From NCBI GenBank assembly GCA_963971305.1, contig OZ020309.1:15865001-15929000 (forward strand): a stretch of 64,000 bases of DNA, read 5' to 3'. Source of the DNA: Arcuatula senhousia (lineage: Eukaryota; Mollusca; Bivalvia; Mytilida; Mytilidae). Below, one piece after another: positions 50,901 through 62,204 of the stretch. The notes under the pieces were generated by a model. The model was not told where the DNA came from and searched no databases. It saw only the letters and a program-made list of their open reading frames with translations. Every line of letters begins with the position of its first letter. Position 1 is the stretch's first letter. A program made the position numbers and the translations under genes.

Positions 50901-53900
50901 TAAATACATAGTATCTAAGAATATAATACAGCTTCCGGTTCCATTTTGAGATATGTAGCCTAACAATCGTCTGTTTGAGTCTAAAACAAATTCTAAATTA
51001 AAGCAATATATACATGCAAAGCGTGTCCGGTCTAAGGTCTTTTTTCCTTGATATTTAGCATGCAGATGTATCACCTTAAGATAATGTGTCACGTATCAGA
51101 ATGAACGGCCTATGACCTTGACACTCATAAAAAGAGTGTCACGTACAAAAAAATGAACGTTTGATATCAGGGTCACATTGTCCACATTCGTCATAACTCG
51201 GCCGATTCCGTAACCTCCATTTGATGAAGGGTACCGGAATCTGCCGAGGTTTTCCGATTGATCAGGGTCAAACTAAAGCTTATTTTACATACAAATTTTG
51301 TGCGGGACAGACATTCCATATCCCTTGACACGCGGCTTCTATATTTGCCATTTTGATATAAGATCGTGGGATGATGTGTCGAGCACCAGAAACGCCCCCA
51401 ATGAACCATGCCATATACTCTCTGGGCCATACCTTGTAATGGCCCAACCACGTATGTGGATCCCGTGCGTTCGTTCGTCCGTACGTACGTACATACCTAT
51501 GTATGTCTGTCTGTAACACTTTGTCTAAGTTCTTGGTTAAGGTCCATTACTCGGATACTAGATGTTGGAGATCAATGATATTTCACCACTAGATGGGTCT
51601 TGGGTATGGGCTACACCTCCCATTAGAAATAAGGTCACTGTGACCAATATTTTATGCATGAACGACTTTCAGGGTTAAGTTCTCGGTTAAGGTCCATAAC
51701 TTGGATACTAGATGTTGAAGGTCAATGATATTTCACCACTAGATGTGTCTAGGGTAAAGTGACACCACCCACTAGAAAATAGGTCACTGTGACCTATATT
51801 TTACGCATGAATGACTTTGGTTAAGCTCTTGGTTAAGGTCCATATCTTGGATACTACATGTTCGGGTTCAATGATATTTTATCACTAGATGTGTCTTGGG
51901 TAACATGACACCAATTAATAGAGATTTGGTCACTGTGACCTATATTTAATGCATGAACGGTTTGGTTAAGTTCTTTGTTAAGGTCCATATCTCGGATACT
52001 ACATGTTAAGGGTAAATGATATTTCACTTCTAGATAAGTTGTGGTAACACAGCGCCACCCACTAAAAATTAGGTCACTGCGACCTATATTTTACTCTTGA
52101 ACACTTTTGATTAATTTCTTGCTTAAAGTCCATATCGCAGGTTATACACATTGGTGTTCAATGATATTTCAAGAACGGAAGGGCCATCCTGTGGCTCATG
52201 GACACATTTTCTAGTTGATCGCTTGATATAGGGCTTTGATATTTAACATGTGATAATGTCACTATGAGACAATGAGTTGCGTACTATAGAATGACCTCTT
52301 ATGACCATGCCCTTCGACTTCAAATATCTATATGCAAAGCCTTCCAGACCACAATTATTTTATCCTTTGACAAAGGCCTTTGATATTTGGCATGTGGATA
52401 TTTGTGATAATATGATGCAAGTTAAACCTGATAAGCTCCCGCACATTAAGTCACTTTCTTACAAATACATGTATGGTACATCATACTTAAAATAAAAGAA
52501 AAAACTCATTATCTTTAAATGGTAGCAAAAATGCAAGCTTTTGCATGATTATAAAAAAGGAAAATGCCTACAAACAGAACAAGGGAATGCTTTTTTCTTA
52601 AACATTGTAAATATAGGATGTCAAACACCAAGTGATAAAAAACTGCATAGTGTAAACCAGCTATCCGATGTTCTTCCTAGGAATCTCTATTTTTATATTA
52701 TTGACAAAAAAATCAACATGGAAAAGATTTGAAATAATTTGGAAATATCGTGAACTACCATTCAACACCATTTTCATGCATTTAACATGCCTGAATTTTT
52801 GTCGCGAGACCATTGGAAAATGTACCTTTTTCATTCAAAGGCAAAAGTAGTAGTAAACAATAGCGTAAAATATTTTCATTGAGTCGATTGGTTAAAGTAC
52901 AAAAATGTACAGGTACACAAATTATCACGTGGTTTCTAAATATGGTAGTTTCTTCGACCTGTTAAACCATATATGGTAATAATAGACGATTTCGGACCTC
53001 GAAGAAAGCACTTTCACTTTCATTTTCGAATGCAAACGCTGGAGAGAAAAATAACAAAAACAATTTTGTTAAGTGAGGCCGACAAGGTAAATATAATGAC
53101 TGCTGGGAAATGTATATGCTGAATTATTTAAGATATTCATTTTGGTTGACATGCACCGAGAAAATTAGAATGACAGTCAGCTTTTATTTTGTTTTGATAG
53201 ACGCGACCCCTAGCGATAGAATTGAACAATTCAATAATATATGCCAGAAATCCTAATTTTAAACATTATACAATTCAGGGGGTCCAATGTAATTGGTAAG
53301 TGCGCAGCATAATTTGGTAAGTGACTATAAAGATGGTGGAAAAACCTCGCTTCGATCGACAACGGTCAGTTTTCTCTTCGTGTTTACAAAAGTTATACAC
53401 ATCTTATGAATAAAACCATGTTGCCTTTCGGCAATTATGAGTTATGAGAAATAGTACATAACAAAAATTTAATGCTTGATTTGCTTATTAAAAAGCTATT
53501 GAAGAAAAACCGGCCACTTGACAGCATTTTTTTTGTCATGCCGAAAAAAACAGGCTTTGTTTCAGGTTCTCTGATCACAAACGTAAGGTTTTATGGTGTT
53601 TGTGGTTCGTCAACAAGCATGGATATTCCCAAATATTTGTTTCTGTAAAAGAAACATGTATTTGTTGACATATTTACAATTATTTTATTTTTTGGTAAGT
53701 GCAAGTCGGTGTACTAAACAAAATTGGTAATGAATATTATCACAGTGCAAACATCTTGATTCATTGCGTTAACGTTTTAATGAGATAGATGTTTTTTTTT
53801 TTTGATTTCCGATTCATTTCTATGCACTACATGAATCTGTTTAGCAGGCTGAATCAAATAACTTTGATTTTTCCGACAAAGTACGTGAACATGTACATAT

Positions 53901-55544
53901 TTTCCGGTTATGTTAATTTCACATTGCCAATTCGGTTACCTTGCTATGATGAGTATGGTCTTGTGTTAAATTAACACTCTTAAGTTTTATTTTAAAAGGC
54001 ATACTAATACAAATAAGTTTATGATCAATGTGAAAACCTATACGAATTAAATGTAACTAATTTTTCGAGCTTTTTGTATTTAAAAAGAGTTTGAAAGTAT
54101 CACTTACGAAATATGTTTGAAGCAAAGAATGTGCTCTTTTAATAATATAGTTCAGCTTTTACCACCGAAACCAAGGAAAATGGCATTAGCCCAGATGGCT
54201 GGTTTTCCAACCGATGCCAGTACATAAACATTTGGACTATAATGTCACAATACAATGGGAATCTCCCTAGTTCTGATAGAACTGCTAAATTTTTAGTCTA
54301 TTTAGAGACCCCTGACAGAAACTTACAAAATTTCATGTTAAGCTTTTCTTGTTCCCAATCTTTGTATATTTCATACAAATTCAATTGCTTTCTTTTTGGT
54401 GTTACGTTTGTAACCCCCCGTTCTCGCACCCATATAAACAAATGGGTTTTATAGTATGATAAAAAATGTGAAGGAGAACCTTAATTGATGGAGATACCAC
54501 CTTCTTGTCTCTATATAGTTTAAAACTGGCTTTTAATGCCTTTTCATATAACTTAGACTTAGTTTCTGTAAAACGACAAGTTTTGTCGACACTATACCAA
54601 GATATTTATAGCTTTTTACACATTCAATCTTTTAAATGCCAATTAGAAATTCTTCATTTAATAATTAACCAGAGTTATTAAATACGACAACTTTGGTTTT
54701 GTTAATATTTATATCTAGACACCATGTTTTACAATACTCCTGCAAAATATCGAGTTTATTTTGTAGACAGTCACATCTTTTAGAATCGGCCATCAAGACT
54801 ATGTCGTCTGCATACAACAAGCAAGGGATTTTCCTGTTATCTAAAGTAACTGATTCTGACTGATCTAACAATTTATGTGGTAAATCATTTATGAAAAATT
54901 TGAACAAGTTAGGGCTAGGTACGTCACCCTGTCGTACACCAACCTTGGCAGTGAAAAAAAAATTGTCATTTTGTTGCCCACTTTGATGCATAAAGTATCA
55001 TTTAAGTACATATTTTTTAGTTTTCTATAAAAATAACCACTAACATTTTTTTCAAGAAGTTTGAACATAATTCCAACATGGATAACTCTATCAAATGCCT
55101 TGCGAAAATCCACGAAGCAAGCATATAATCTTTTATTCCCTTGTTTTAGATATTTATCAATTATACATTTCAACACAAATATGTGATCTGTGGTACCAGA
55201 TTTTAAAAAAAGCCAATTTGACTTTCATGTATTACTTTATTATCTAACAAAAATTTGTCAAAGCGATTACAAATTATTATATTAAAGAGTTTCCTAATAC
55301 TATTATTAATAGCTATACCTCTATAGTTTTCTAGCTTTAGTGGATTTTCACTTTTATAAATTGGACATATATAACTTTTGGACCATTGTTCCGGGTACCG
55401 ACCTGACCTAAAGACAGCATTGAACAGCTTAAACAGACTTGGGTTAATATAGGATTGTGATGTCTGGAGCATTTCATTACTAATATTATCAAGGCCAGGA
55501 CTCTTTTTATTCTTAAAGCAATCGGTCACATCAAGATTAGAATA

Positions 55545-55575
<31 letters not shown>

Positions 55576-58500
55576 AAAATCGATAACAAAAGAAACATTA
55601 TGCAAAGTATTTAAAAGAAGTGCTTTCAAAAGTTTTTACACTGTAATAATATACATTACCATTTTTTTTTAGTACACTAACTTGCACTTACCAAACAATT
55701 AAATAATTGTAAATATGTCAACAAATACATGTTTCTTTTACAGAAACAAATATTTGGGAATATCCATGCTTGTTGACGAACCACAAAACACCATAAAACC
55801 TAACGTTTGTGATCAGAGTACTTGAAACAAAGCCTGTTTTTTTCGGCATGACAAAAAAATTGCTGTCAAGTGGCCGGTTTTTCTTCAATAGCTTTTTGAT
55901 AAGCAAATCAAGCATTAAATTTTTGTTATGTACTATTTCTCATAACTCATAATTGCCGAAAGGCAAAATGGTTTTATTCATAAGATGTGTATAACTTTTG
56001 TAAACACGAAGAGAAAACTGACCGTTGTCGATCGAAGCGAGGTTTTTCCGCCATCTTTATAGTCACTTACCAAATTATGCTACGCACTTACCAATTACAT
56101 TGGACCCCCTGCAATTGTTGACTGGTCATGAGGGAAACAGTACATTTGTTTCCACGAGGTACTTACTATTTCACGAGGCGCGTAGCGCCGAGGGAAATGG
56201 TAAGTACCGAGGGGAAACAAATGTACTGTTTTCCGAATGACCAGTAAACAATTGTTTTATTATACTGAATCGGTAAAAAACTTAACTAAAGCCACGCCTA
56301 CTGCTCACTCTTTACCTTGTATACAGTATACTCTAGCCACACCTACTGCCAATCATACAAAAAACCCGCGAAATTGTATTACGGTACTATTACCCTAGGG
56401 AAATAGTTTTTACTATATCCCTAGGGAAATAGTACTTTGAACAAATTCTAGATGTAATAGTTAAAATGTTTACCTGTATTTTATATAGAAAAAATCTACT
56501 GAAGTATAATAATTAAAAACATCTCATAGCTGAGAATACTCAGAATATTATTATAACAGTAAAATAACTATGTATTTTATTTTTTTAAATGCAAGTTACA
56601 AAATTGAAAGAAAATTAATTTTGCATTCCGTGCTATTGGGTGCGGATTTTTGACTACCTTATACACAGGGGAGAATCGGTATATCGGTAAAAATGAGCGT
56701 GAACAATTTTCCTATGGCGGTCAAGTATTGTGCGTGATCGCGAACAATTTTGTACCGGATCGTGAACAACGCATATTGGCGTGATTTCATAGAATTTACT
56801 AAAAATTTAGAAATTACTAACGTCATTCGAAAAACTAAAAGCGTCTGGCAAAATAACTATGTTTCCTTTACTGAAATACATTTTTACATTTTGCTTTGGA
56901 AATTCCATTTTTCCTAAAAACGTAAAGGCGCTATCCTACCCAACGTTTTTTACATGATAGTTGAATTAAAAGAACAATTTATTTCAAATAAATTTTTAAA
57001 TATGTTAAAAAAACTGAAAAATATTTTGATATTTAACATTGAAAATGTCTCTAAATATAAAATATTCCATTTATTTAACTTAAATGGAATATTAAGGGGG
57101 AAAAAGTGTAAAAACGATTCGGAATTTGCCTTTTATGATCGCGAACAATTAGGTACCTGCAAAATTCGATCGTGAACAGGACAGCGTGACCACATTAAAT
57201 ATAATATATATTTTTAATTAAACCTTCGATTTAATGATAATTTTATTATTTAAATCATGATTATAATGAATAACAATTTTTTGTATCATTATGAGTATGT
57301 TCATGATAAAATCATTGAAAACTGTAAATTTTGTCCAGTAACAGGTTTTAAATTATGTAAAAGATAAAAGTGCAACTTAAAGAACCTCCTATATTACTTG
57401 TTCAGACAGGCAACATTTTTTTTTCTCGAAAAATCCAAAATGGTTACCATAAAGCCTCAATAGCTTTATATAGCTTTCATCTGATTGATCAGTGGTTTCA
57501 ATCCTTTTTTTTTAATTGGACATTTTAATGGTGATTTTTTTTCAGTGTACGTATATAGAATGAGAATTGCAGCGATATTTGTTGAAAAAGTGATGTTTTT
57601 TTTCTTTCCAATACAGTGCAATTTTAGTAGTTTTCATAATTTTGCTCACCTTGTACTCTAAGGTAGGAGTTTCGCATCGTTCCAGACTACTCAAAAAGGC
57701 TACATTTTGCAATTTTTTTAAGGGTACTCATTGTCCAAAGTAAGTTATATTACTAACGTCTTTATATTCTTATCGTTCATCAATAAAAAAAAAACAATAA
57801 CACATCTGGACAAACAGGCACCAATGGTACATTCGAGTGTCCGAAAGTCCGAAAGAGTAACGGCAAACCCATGCAGTGAACATGAACAAGAACAGCACGA
57901 GAAAACACAAAACAAAATCAACCGAACAAAAATCAACAGAGTTAACTCGGGTGCTCCGGAAGAGAAAACGGTTCCTGCCTGCTGTAGCACACCCGCCGCG
58001 CTGTCAATATCCAATCCAGTGTGTCAAATCCGGTAAAGGAAGATAAAACAAAACCCTATGACAAACCAATCTGTGATTTTACATTTTGACATAAATGACA
58101 TATTATGATAATTATTTTTTTTAAAAGCAGAGGCACCAATGGGGCATTCGAGTGTCAAAAGTCCGAAAGGGCAACGACAGAACCGATAAACATAAACAAG
58201 AACAGCACAAGGAAACACAAAACACATTTGCGTTTCTTTGTCTTCCACTGGCCTTTCCTGTTGCTGAGATTTTTGTTCTTTCTTTTCATTCCTGAAAAAT
58301 AAGTTTTATATATACATGTCAATCTGTTCAAACGCTTAAACTCTTTATTATCTAAAACATTCGATATTGACTAATAAATTGTTCGCGATCATAGTTCACG
58401 ATCCAAAACCAGCGGTGCCAAATTGTTCGCGATCCCAAAAATAACAAAAACTACATAAAATGTCCAGTTTCTCTCTTGCATTTGAAAGAAGATATATTTT

Positions 58501-60594
58501 TAGCTCTTGGTAAATGAAATAATGATATTTGAATCTAAAACACCATATTTCATGCATTTTAATATTAATATGAAGCAGAACACACATGCTTTGTTTACAA
58601 AATGTGTTAAATTCTGACCTTTTTATATCAACATACTATCTTGCCTTTTCTAAATTTGAGAAAGCTATTCAATTTTAAGTAAAATGACTTTCATGTTTCC
58701 GTTTATTAAGTTAAACCATTTTGCCAGACATAATTTGTTTTTTTAATTTTGCTTTTTTTAACGTGCTATAAAAGAAAAAAGACTGACCATCTACGAAAAA
58801 AATCCAATATGCGTTGTTCACGATCCGGTACAAAATTGTTCGCGATCACGCACAATACTTGACCGCCATAGGAAAATTGTTCACGCTCATTTTTACCGAT
58901 ATACCGATTCTCCCCTGTGTTATACGTGTTCCGGTTAAAGGCATCATACTCTATCAATTTAGCTCCCGCGGAGCGGGAGCTTATAATGTCTGATGTAGCA
59001 ATAGGACCTTTTTTGACCTTCATCTTTGACCTTAAGATCATATCAATGCGAATTTTGAATAGCAAAGCAGATCAAGGATTACATGATTCAACTTGTTTTA
59101 TATGTCCCGATTACGGCTGAAATATCACCGACGGGACAATAAGCAGATAACAATCAATCAATTAATCAATCAATCAAGGCCTTGTCTTATTCATATTTGG
59201 CCAGACGGCTGTGATATATGGCATGATGTTTTTCATTGTATAACGTTCACAAAGTTTCTTGTACTAGAGAATCAGTGACATCATATTTAATTTACGTTTC
59301 CAGGTGACAAAGAGACATTGAGCTATAACCTTCAAGGTCAAACTTGTGTTATTCAGACAACATAGGAAGGTGAAACATAAGTTTTAGTGCTCTGTTAAAA
59401 CAGTTTTACTAGTTTTAATGTGCGTTTGCGTTTGAAAATTAGTAGGTATACCGTTTTTCTTTTTTCTTATCAGGAGGAACTGCAGACATTGCCGTACACG
59501 AAAAACTTCCAGACCAAACTTTGAGAGAGCTGTGCAGGTCTACAGGAAGTGATTGTGGTGGGACATCTGTTGACGAAAAATTCTTAGAGTTTTTCCATGA
59601 CTTATTTGGTCAAAAAGTCGTAGCGACCGCGAAAAAAGAAGATCCTGCTTCTTTTCTTGAATTACTAAGAGGTTTTGAATCCCAAAAGCGTAGATTCTGC
59701 AAGGAAAAGCTATCTGACAAATTTCCAATAACTCTTCCTGTAATCTTCGCTAGCCTCTTCGAAAAAATAAATGATGGTAAGACTTTACACGACACCATAA
59801 AATCTTCCGCCAAATATGAAAACCTCGTGACCTATGTTCATGGTCGTCTACAAATATCAGGTGATACATTCTACAACTTTTTCCACGACTCTTTGGAAAA
59901 ACTTCGTACCGTTTTAAAAGAAACTTTTAAGGATCCCCATGCACAGGATGTCAACACCATTATTCTTGTTGGGGGGTTTTCTGAAAGTTTGTTGATACAG
60001 GAACACGTCAAAGAGTGGTACCAAGAAAAGCAAGTTATAATACCAGAGGAATGCGGCCTAGCCATTTTAAGGGGTGCTGTTATGTGTGGTCATAATCCCT
60101 CGTTTATTTCTGAACGAGTGATGAAAGCTACGTATGGTGTATCCGTTTTTGTCCCGTACGATTCTTCCAAGCACGACCGCGAACATGTTTACGAGTACAA
60201 AGGGAAAGAATTTAGCAAGAACGTTTTCAAAGTACTCGTGCAGAAAGATGTCCCTGTTAAGATTACTGGAAAGATCTTGCAGCGATTTTCCACAGCTAAA
60301 CCCTTCCAGAAATCGATCAAGATAGATGTATATGCATCTGAGAATAACGCGCCAGTGTATGTTGATGAAGTAGATTGTACTCAGGTCGGTTCAATTACAA
60401 TCGGAATACGCTTCCCGACAGAGGCCCCTCATACTGTTACATCTAGCTTCACTTTCGGTAACTCGGAGATTCGGTTCGACATAGAGAAGGAAGAGCAGCA
60501 CAACACAAATGAGTCGAACCTTATCTTTGAAGATGATGACGACGAATGTCTAATTGGCAATGACGTGTTTGCACCTTTTATGACAGGAGAATAA
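47660..60594 (+). CDS. HSP70-superfamily protein, HSPA12A/B-like, four coding exons
   Basis: Exons: 47660-47971, 49902-50120, 50741-50873, 59474-60594. Junctions are GT-AG and in phase; 1785 nt encode 594 residues, within the HSPA12 range. ATPase motifs: phosphate-1 VVAIDFGTSYSG (residues 13-24), WVLTVPAIWSDKAKRFMREC in exon 2, phosphate-2 VDLGGGTADIAV (218-229, across the exon 3/4 junction), adenosine motif ILVGGFSESLLIQEHV (near 387). There is no classical HSP70 substrate-binding domain or C-terminal EEVD, as expected for HSPA12. The acidic end (FEDDDDECL) is unusual. Bivalves carry large HSPA12 expansions linked to stress and immune responses; the role of this copy is inferred. Long open extensions past exon 1 and at 49300-49490 are intronic, because exon 1 joins exon 2 directly within the conserved fold. 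Confidence 0.94.
48508..49230 (-). mobile_element. Repeat E4 (E1-type), in HSPA12-like intron 1
   Basis: The 3' end is at 48508: AGCTCAC/GTGAGCT hairpin with inner GGACC/GGTCT-type arm, followed by a (GAC)n-like run. The body has one to two units of the E1 array (gctgttgcttgcttaaatg, ttcagctcatttagctctac). Truncated at its 5' end near 49230. Confidence 0.75.
49902..50120 (+). CDS. HSPA12-like coding exon 2
   Basis: The acceptor atcatgttttcag precedes 49902, donor GTAAAT after GCCGAAAAG (phase 0). Encodes IPSPSMLAVDVSGKNLSANK, VFALSIKAMVDEVL and TDIKWVLTVPAIWSDKAKRF. Confidence 0.94.
50741..50873 (+). CDS. HSPA12-like coding exon 3
   Basis: Acceptor tcatattttcaag, donor GTAAAT after TTAGGAG (phase 1). 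Encodes AGIPPENLMVALEPECASVY and GFKYMVVDLG. The phosphate-2 loop is completed by exon 4. Confidence 0.94.
51530..52190 (+). repeat. ~146-bp tandem repeats each with a GGTCA/TGACC palindrome, in intron 3
   Basis: The ggttaaggtccat anchor recurs near 51537, 51687, 51833, 51978 and, degenerate, 52124. Each unit also holds gatactagatgtt, caatgatatttcaccactag, and GGTCACTGTGACC at 51633-51645, 51782-51794, 51928-51940 and (one change) 52072-52084. The palindrome equals the estrogen-receptor-type element GGTCANNNTGACC. Confidence 0.85.
54665..55545 (-). pseudogene. Broken LINE reverse transcriptase inside element C
   Basis: Minus-strand pieces in order: CFKNKKSPGLDNISNEML, SGRYPEQWSKSYICPIYKSE, LENYRGIAINNSIRKLFNII; a frameshift at a run of T near 55203-55210; KSGTTDHIFVLKCIIDKYLK, CFVDFRKAFDRV (first catalytic Asp); another frameshift near 54970; VGVRQGDVPSPNLFKFFIND, then PCLLYADDIVLMADS (the YADD motif). 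RT domains 0-5 are all present, so insertion or capture involved a nearly complete RT. Frameshifts mark it as dead. It ends at a 21-nt C run. Confidence 0.88.
55545..55579. repeat. Poly(C)21 followed by G and poly(A)13
   Basis: The longest homopolymer in the window, at the junction between the dead LINE and the right arm of element C. Confidence 0.95.
56112..56254. repeat. 143-bp near-perfect palindrome
   Basis: Symmetric about 56183: CAATTGTT/AACAATTG at the ends, then ACTGGTCAT/ATGACCAGT, GGAAACAAATGTACTGTTT with its mirror, GGTACTTAC/GTAAGTACC, and GGCGC-GTA-GCGCC at the tip. Only a few mismatches interrupt a stem of about 70 bp. It could fold into one long hairpin. Its outermost CAATT overlaps the right target duplication of element C. 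Confidence 0.9.
56255..56658. other. Intron 3 sequence between palindrome and element B
   Basis: Two related acgcctactg/acacctactgcc blocks and gtatac palindromes near 56300-56360. No other feature. Confidence 0.5.
56664..58919 (-). mobile_element. Element B: 2256-bp near-identical inverted copy of A, in intron 3
   Basis: Same 116-bp terminal repeats, flanked by the pentamer TTATA (56659-56663 and 58920-58924). Compared by eye with A it differs by one extra base (near 58640) and by only a few substitutions, for example near 56830, 57444 and 57466. The different target duplications prove two independent insertions. The captured retroelement tail of A is present here as its reverse complement. 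Confidence 0.93.
58961..58981. repeat. GC-rich hairpin
   Basis: AGCTCCCGC-GGA-GCGGGAGCT, a perfect 9-bp stem with a 3-nt loop in otherwise AT-rich intron sequence, near the end of a degraded repeat. Confidence 0.8.
59474..60594 (+). CDS. HSPA12-like coding exon 4 with stop
   Basis: The acceptor ttttttcttatcag precedes 59474. Opens with the rest of GGGTADIAVHEKL and ends in CLIGNDVFAPFMTGE and TAA. Contains VNTIILVGGFSES and ECGLAILRGAVMCGHNP. This single exon carries almost two thirds of the protein. Confidence 0.95.
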
Positions 60595-60688
60595 CTTTTT
60601 TGAATGAATCGTGTCATTTTAGCCTATTTGAAGAACTAACACTGCACTTTAATCATGACAAAGTACGTTAAACGTTACATTAATTCAA

Positions 60689-60762
60689 AATAAATACATA
60701 CAAATTAATTTTGAAATTAATTAAATTATGGAGAAAACGCATTAAAAAGTATGGAAAATAAA
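60689..60762 (+). terminator. Poly(A) signals of the HSPA12-like gene
   Basis: AATAAA at 60689-60694 and again at 60757-60762, about 95 and 163 nt after the stop codon. Both are at a normal distance for a short 3' UTR. Confidence 0.7.
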
Positions 60763-60764
60763 TG

Positions 60765-62200
60765 AACGTTGTTGTTGTTTATTTCTTTCCTTATGGCTTA
60801 CAGCATGCTAACTAAAGATATGTTGTGAAGAAAAAAATACATACGATGTTAATAGGATCAAAAAGTCAATTTCAGGTATAATAGACTAGTTTCATCACTT
60901 GTCTTTATAATAACAGTGAGTGTGGGTATGTATATTTTGAATAAGAATTGGAAGGTCACATCCAAGAAGGTCAATACAATCCAAATACAATCCAAATCAA
61001 TTCTTTCTTATTTTTGTCCTACTTCGGTTATCTAGTGATTGCTTTAGCATGAATTCGGCTTTATCAGGTTGTTGAACATAATGGATATAAAATGGTGATT
61101 ATGAAGCTGAGGAAAGCTGGGGAAATTGGGACACAAGGCCAAATTGGAATGAGAGTTGGTATGGCCTTGACTGACACTGGAAAAGGAAGGGATGGTTAGA
61201 ATCGGACAATTTGATTAAGGCTCCTGCGTGGGGATACTGAACCGATACTACGGATCCTACTCTTATCGAGAAGTGCATGCAGCTCGGTTGTTTAAAGTGC
61301 GAGGGACGTAAAAACATTTCCAGCACTATACACTACTATGATTTGTGGTCAGGTTTTCAGCAAATGGCGTGGCGACCCCGGCATTCATTATTACAGGGTA
61401 TTCAACTACATAAAGCCCATATCCCAATCGCCTAATGGGCAAAGCGGTCCGACCTGATGTCGGGTTTCTGAGTGACCTTTAAAGTTGACTTTTACAGACA
61501 AGCTAAGGGCTTTCGTGGGCCCATTCGCCACCCGGAACTAACACATCTAGCATATATAAACATGTAACAACAATTATTATCATGATGTACTAGTTCATGC
61601 GACCGATGAGGCTGCAGTAGAATAAACATGAAATGATACACTTTCTATATCATAGATTAGGGAGAATAGAAATGAAAAGATCTTGCAACATAAACTGATT
61701 GAAAGGACAATGCAACTTTTTCTTTCAACATTTTTTAAATGCAATATTTTAAGCTTTTATGCAATACGACAGATTTGCTTCACATCGCAAATGGTTAACC
61801 ATGTTAGCACAACCACGTATTGAAAATTGCGACCTCGGTATCCAAAAGTATTATGCTCGTTTTATTTAACTCACATAAATTACCAAAGATTTAAATTAAC
61901 GGGTATATCTAAACCTTTTAAGTTCGCTTTTTAGGCTCAACGGTGAAACTCTAGTCGAACATTAATGAACTAAACAAATACCTATTTAAGTAATGTGTGA
62001 ACACCTGCAGAGCAAACTACAAACGGGCTCCATCCCGAACTCTTTTGCATTCTGTCTTACATCAATATGTACGGCGGAATGAAAACGGAATCTATGCAAG
62101 ATTTGAGAAACCTTTAAGCAGCATAATATATGTTGTTTAACGCTGACGGGGAAAGTTATGCAATGACAAAATGACTTCAACATGTTCAACAGAATCATAT
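60765..62200. other. Intergenic, no gene recognised
   Basis: A more GC-balanced patch at 61330-61560 contains ggcgtggcgaccccggcatt and gggctttcgtgggcccattc, which look like pieces of a dispersed repeat. No coding motif. Confidence 0.5.
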
Positions 62201-62204
62201 TGCA

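Larger units (their letters stand above)
53276..56111. mobile_element. Element C: 2836-bp transposon with ~480-bp inverted arms, in intron 3
   Basis: The left end CAGGGGGTCCAATGTAATTG and right end (reverse complement identical) are flanked by the pentamer CAATT (53271-53275 and 56112-56116). Arms run to about 53760 on the left and back to about 55630 on the right, with ttggtaagtgc words near both ends of each arm. The loop holds a broken LINE reverse transcriptase on the minus strand, not a transposase. The 5-bp duplication and CAG terminus suggest a hAT5-like element. Confidence 0.88.
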
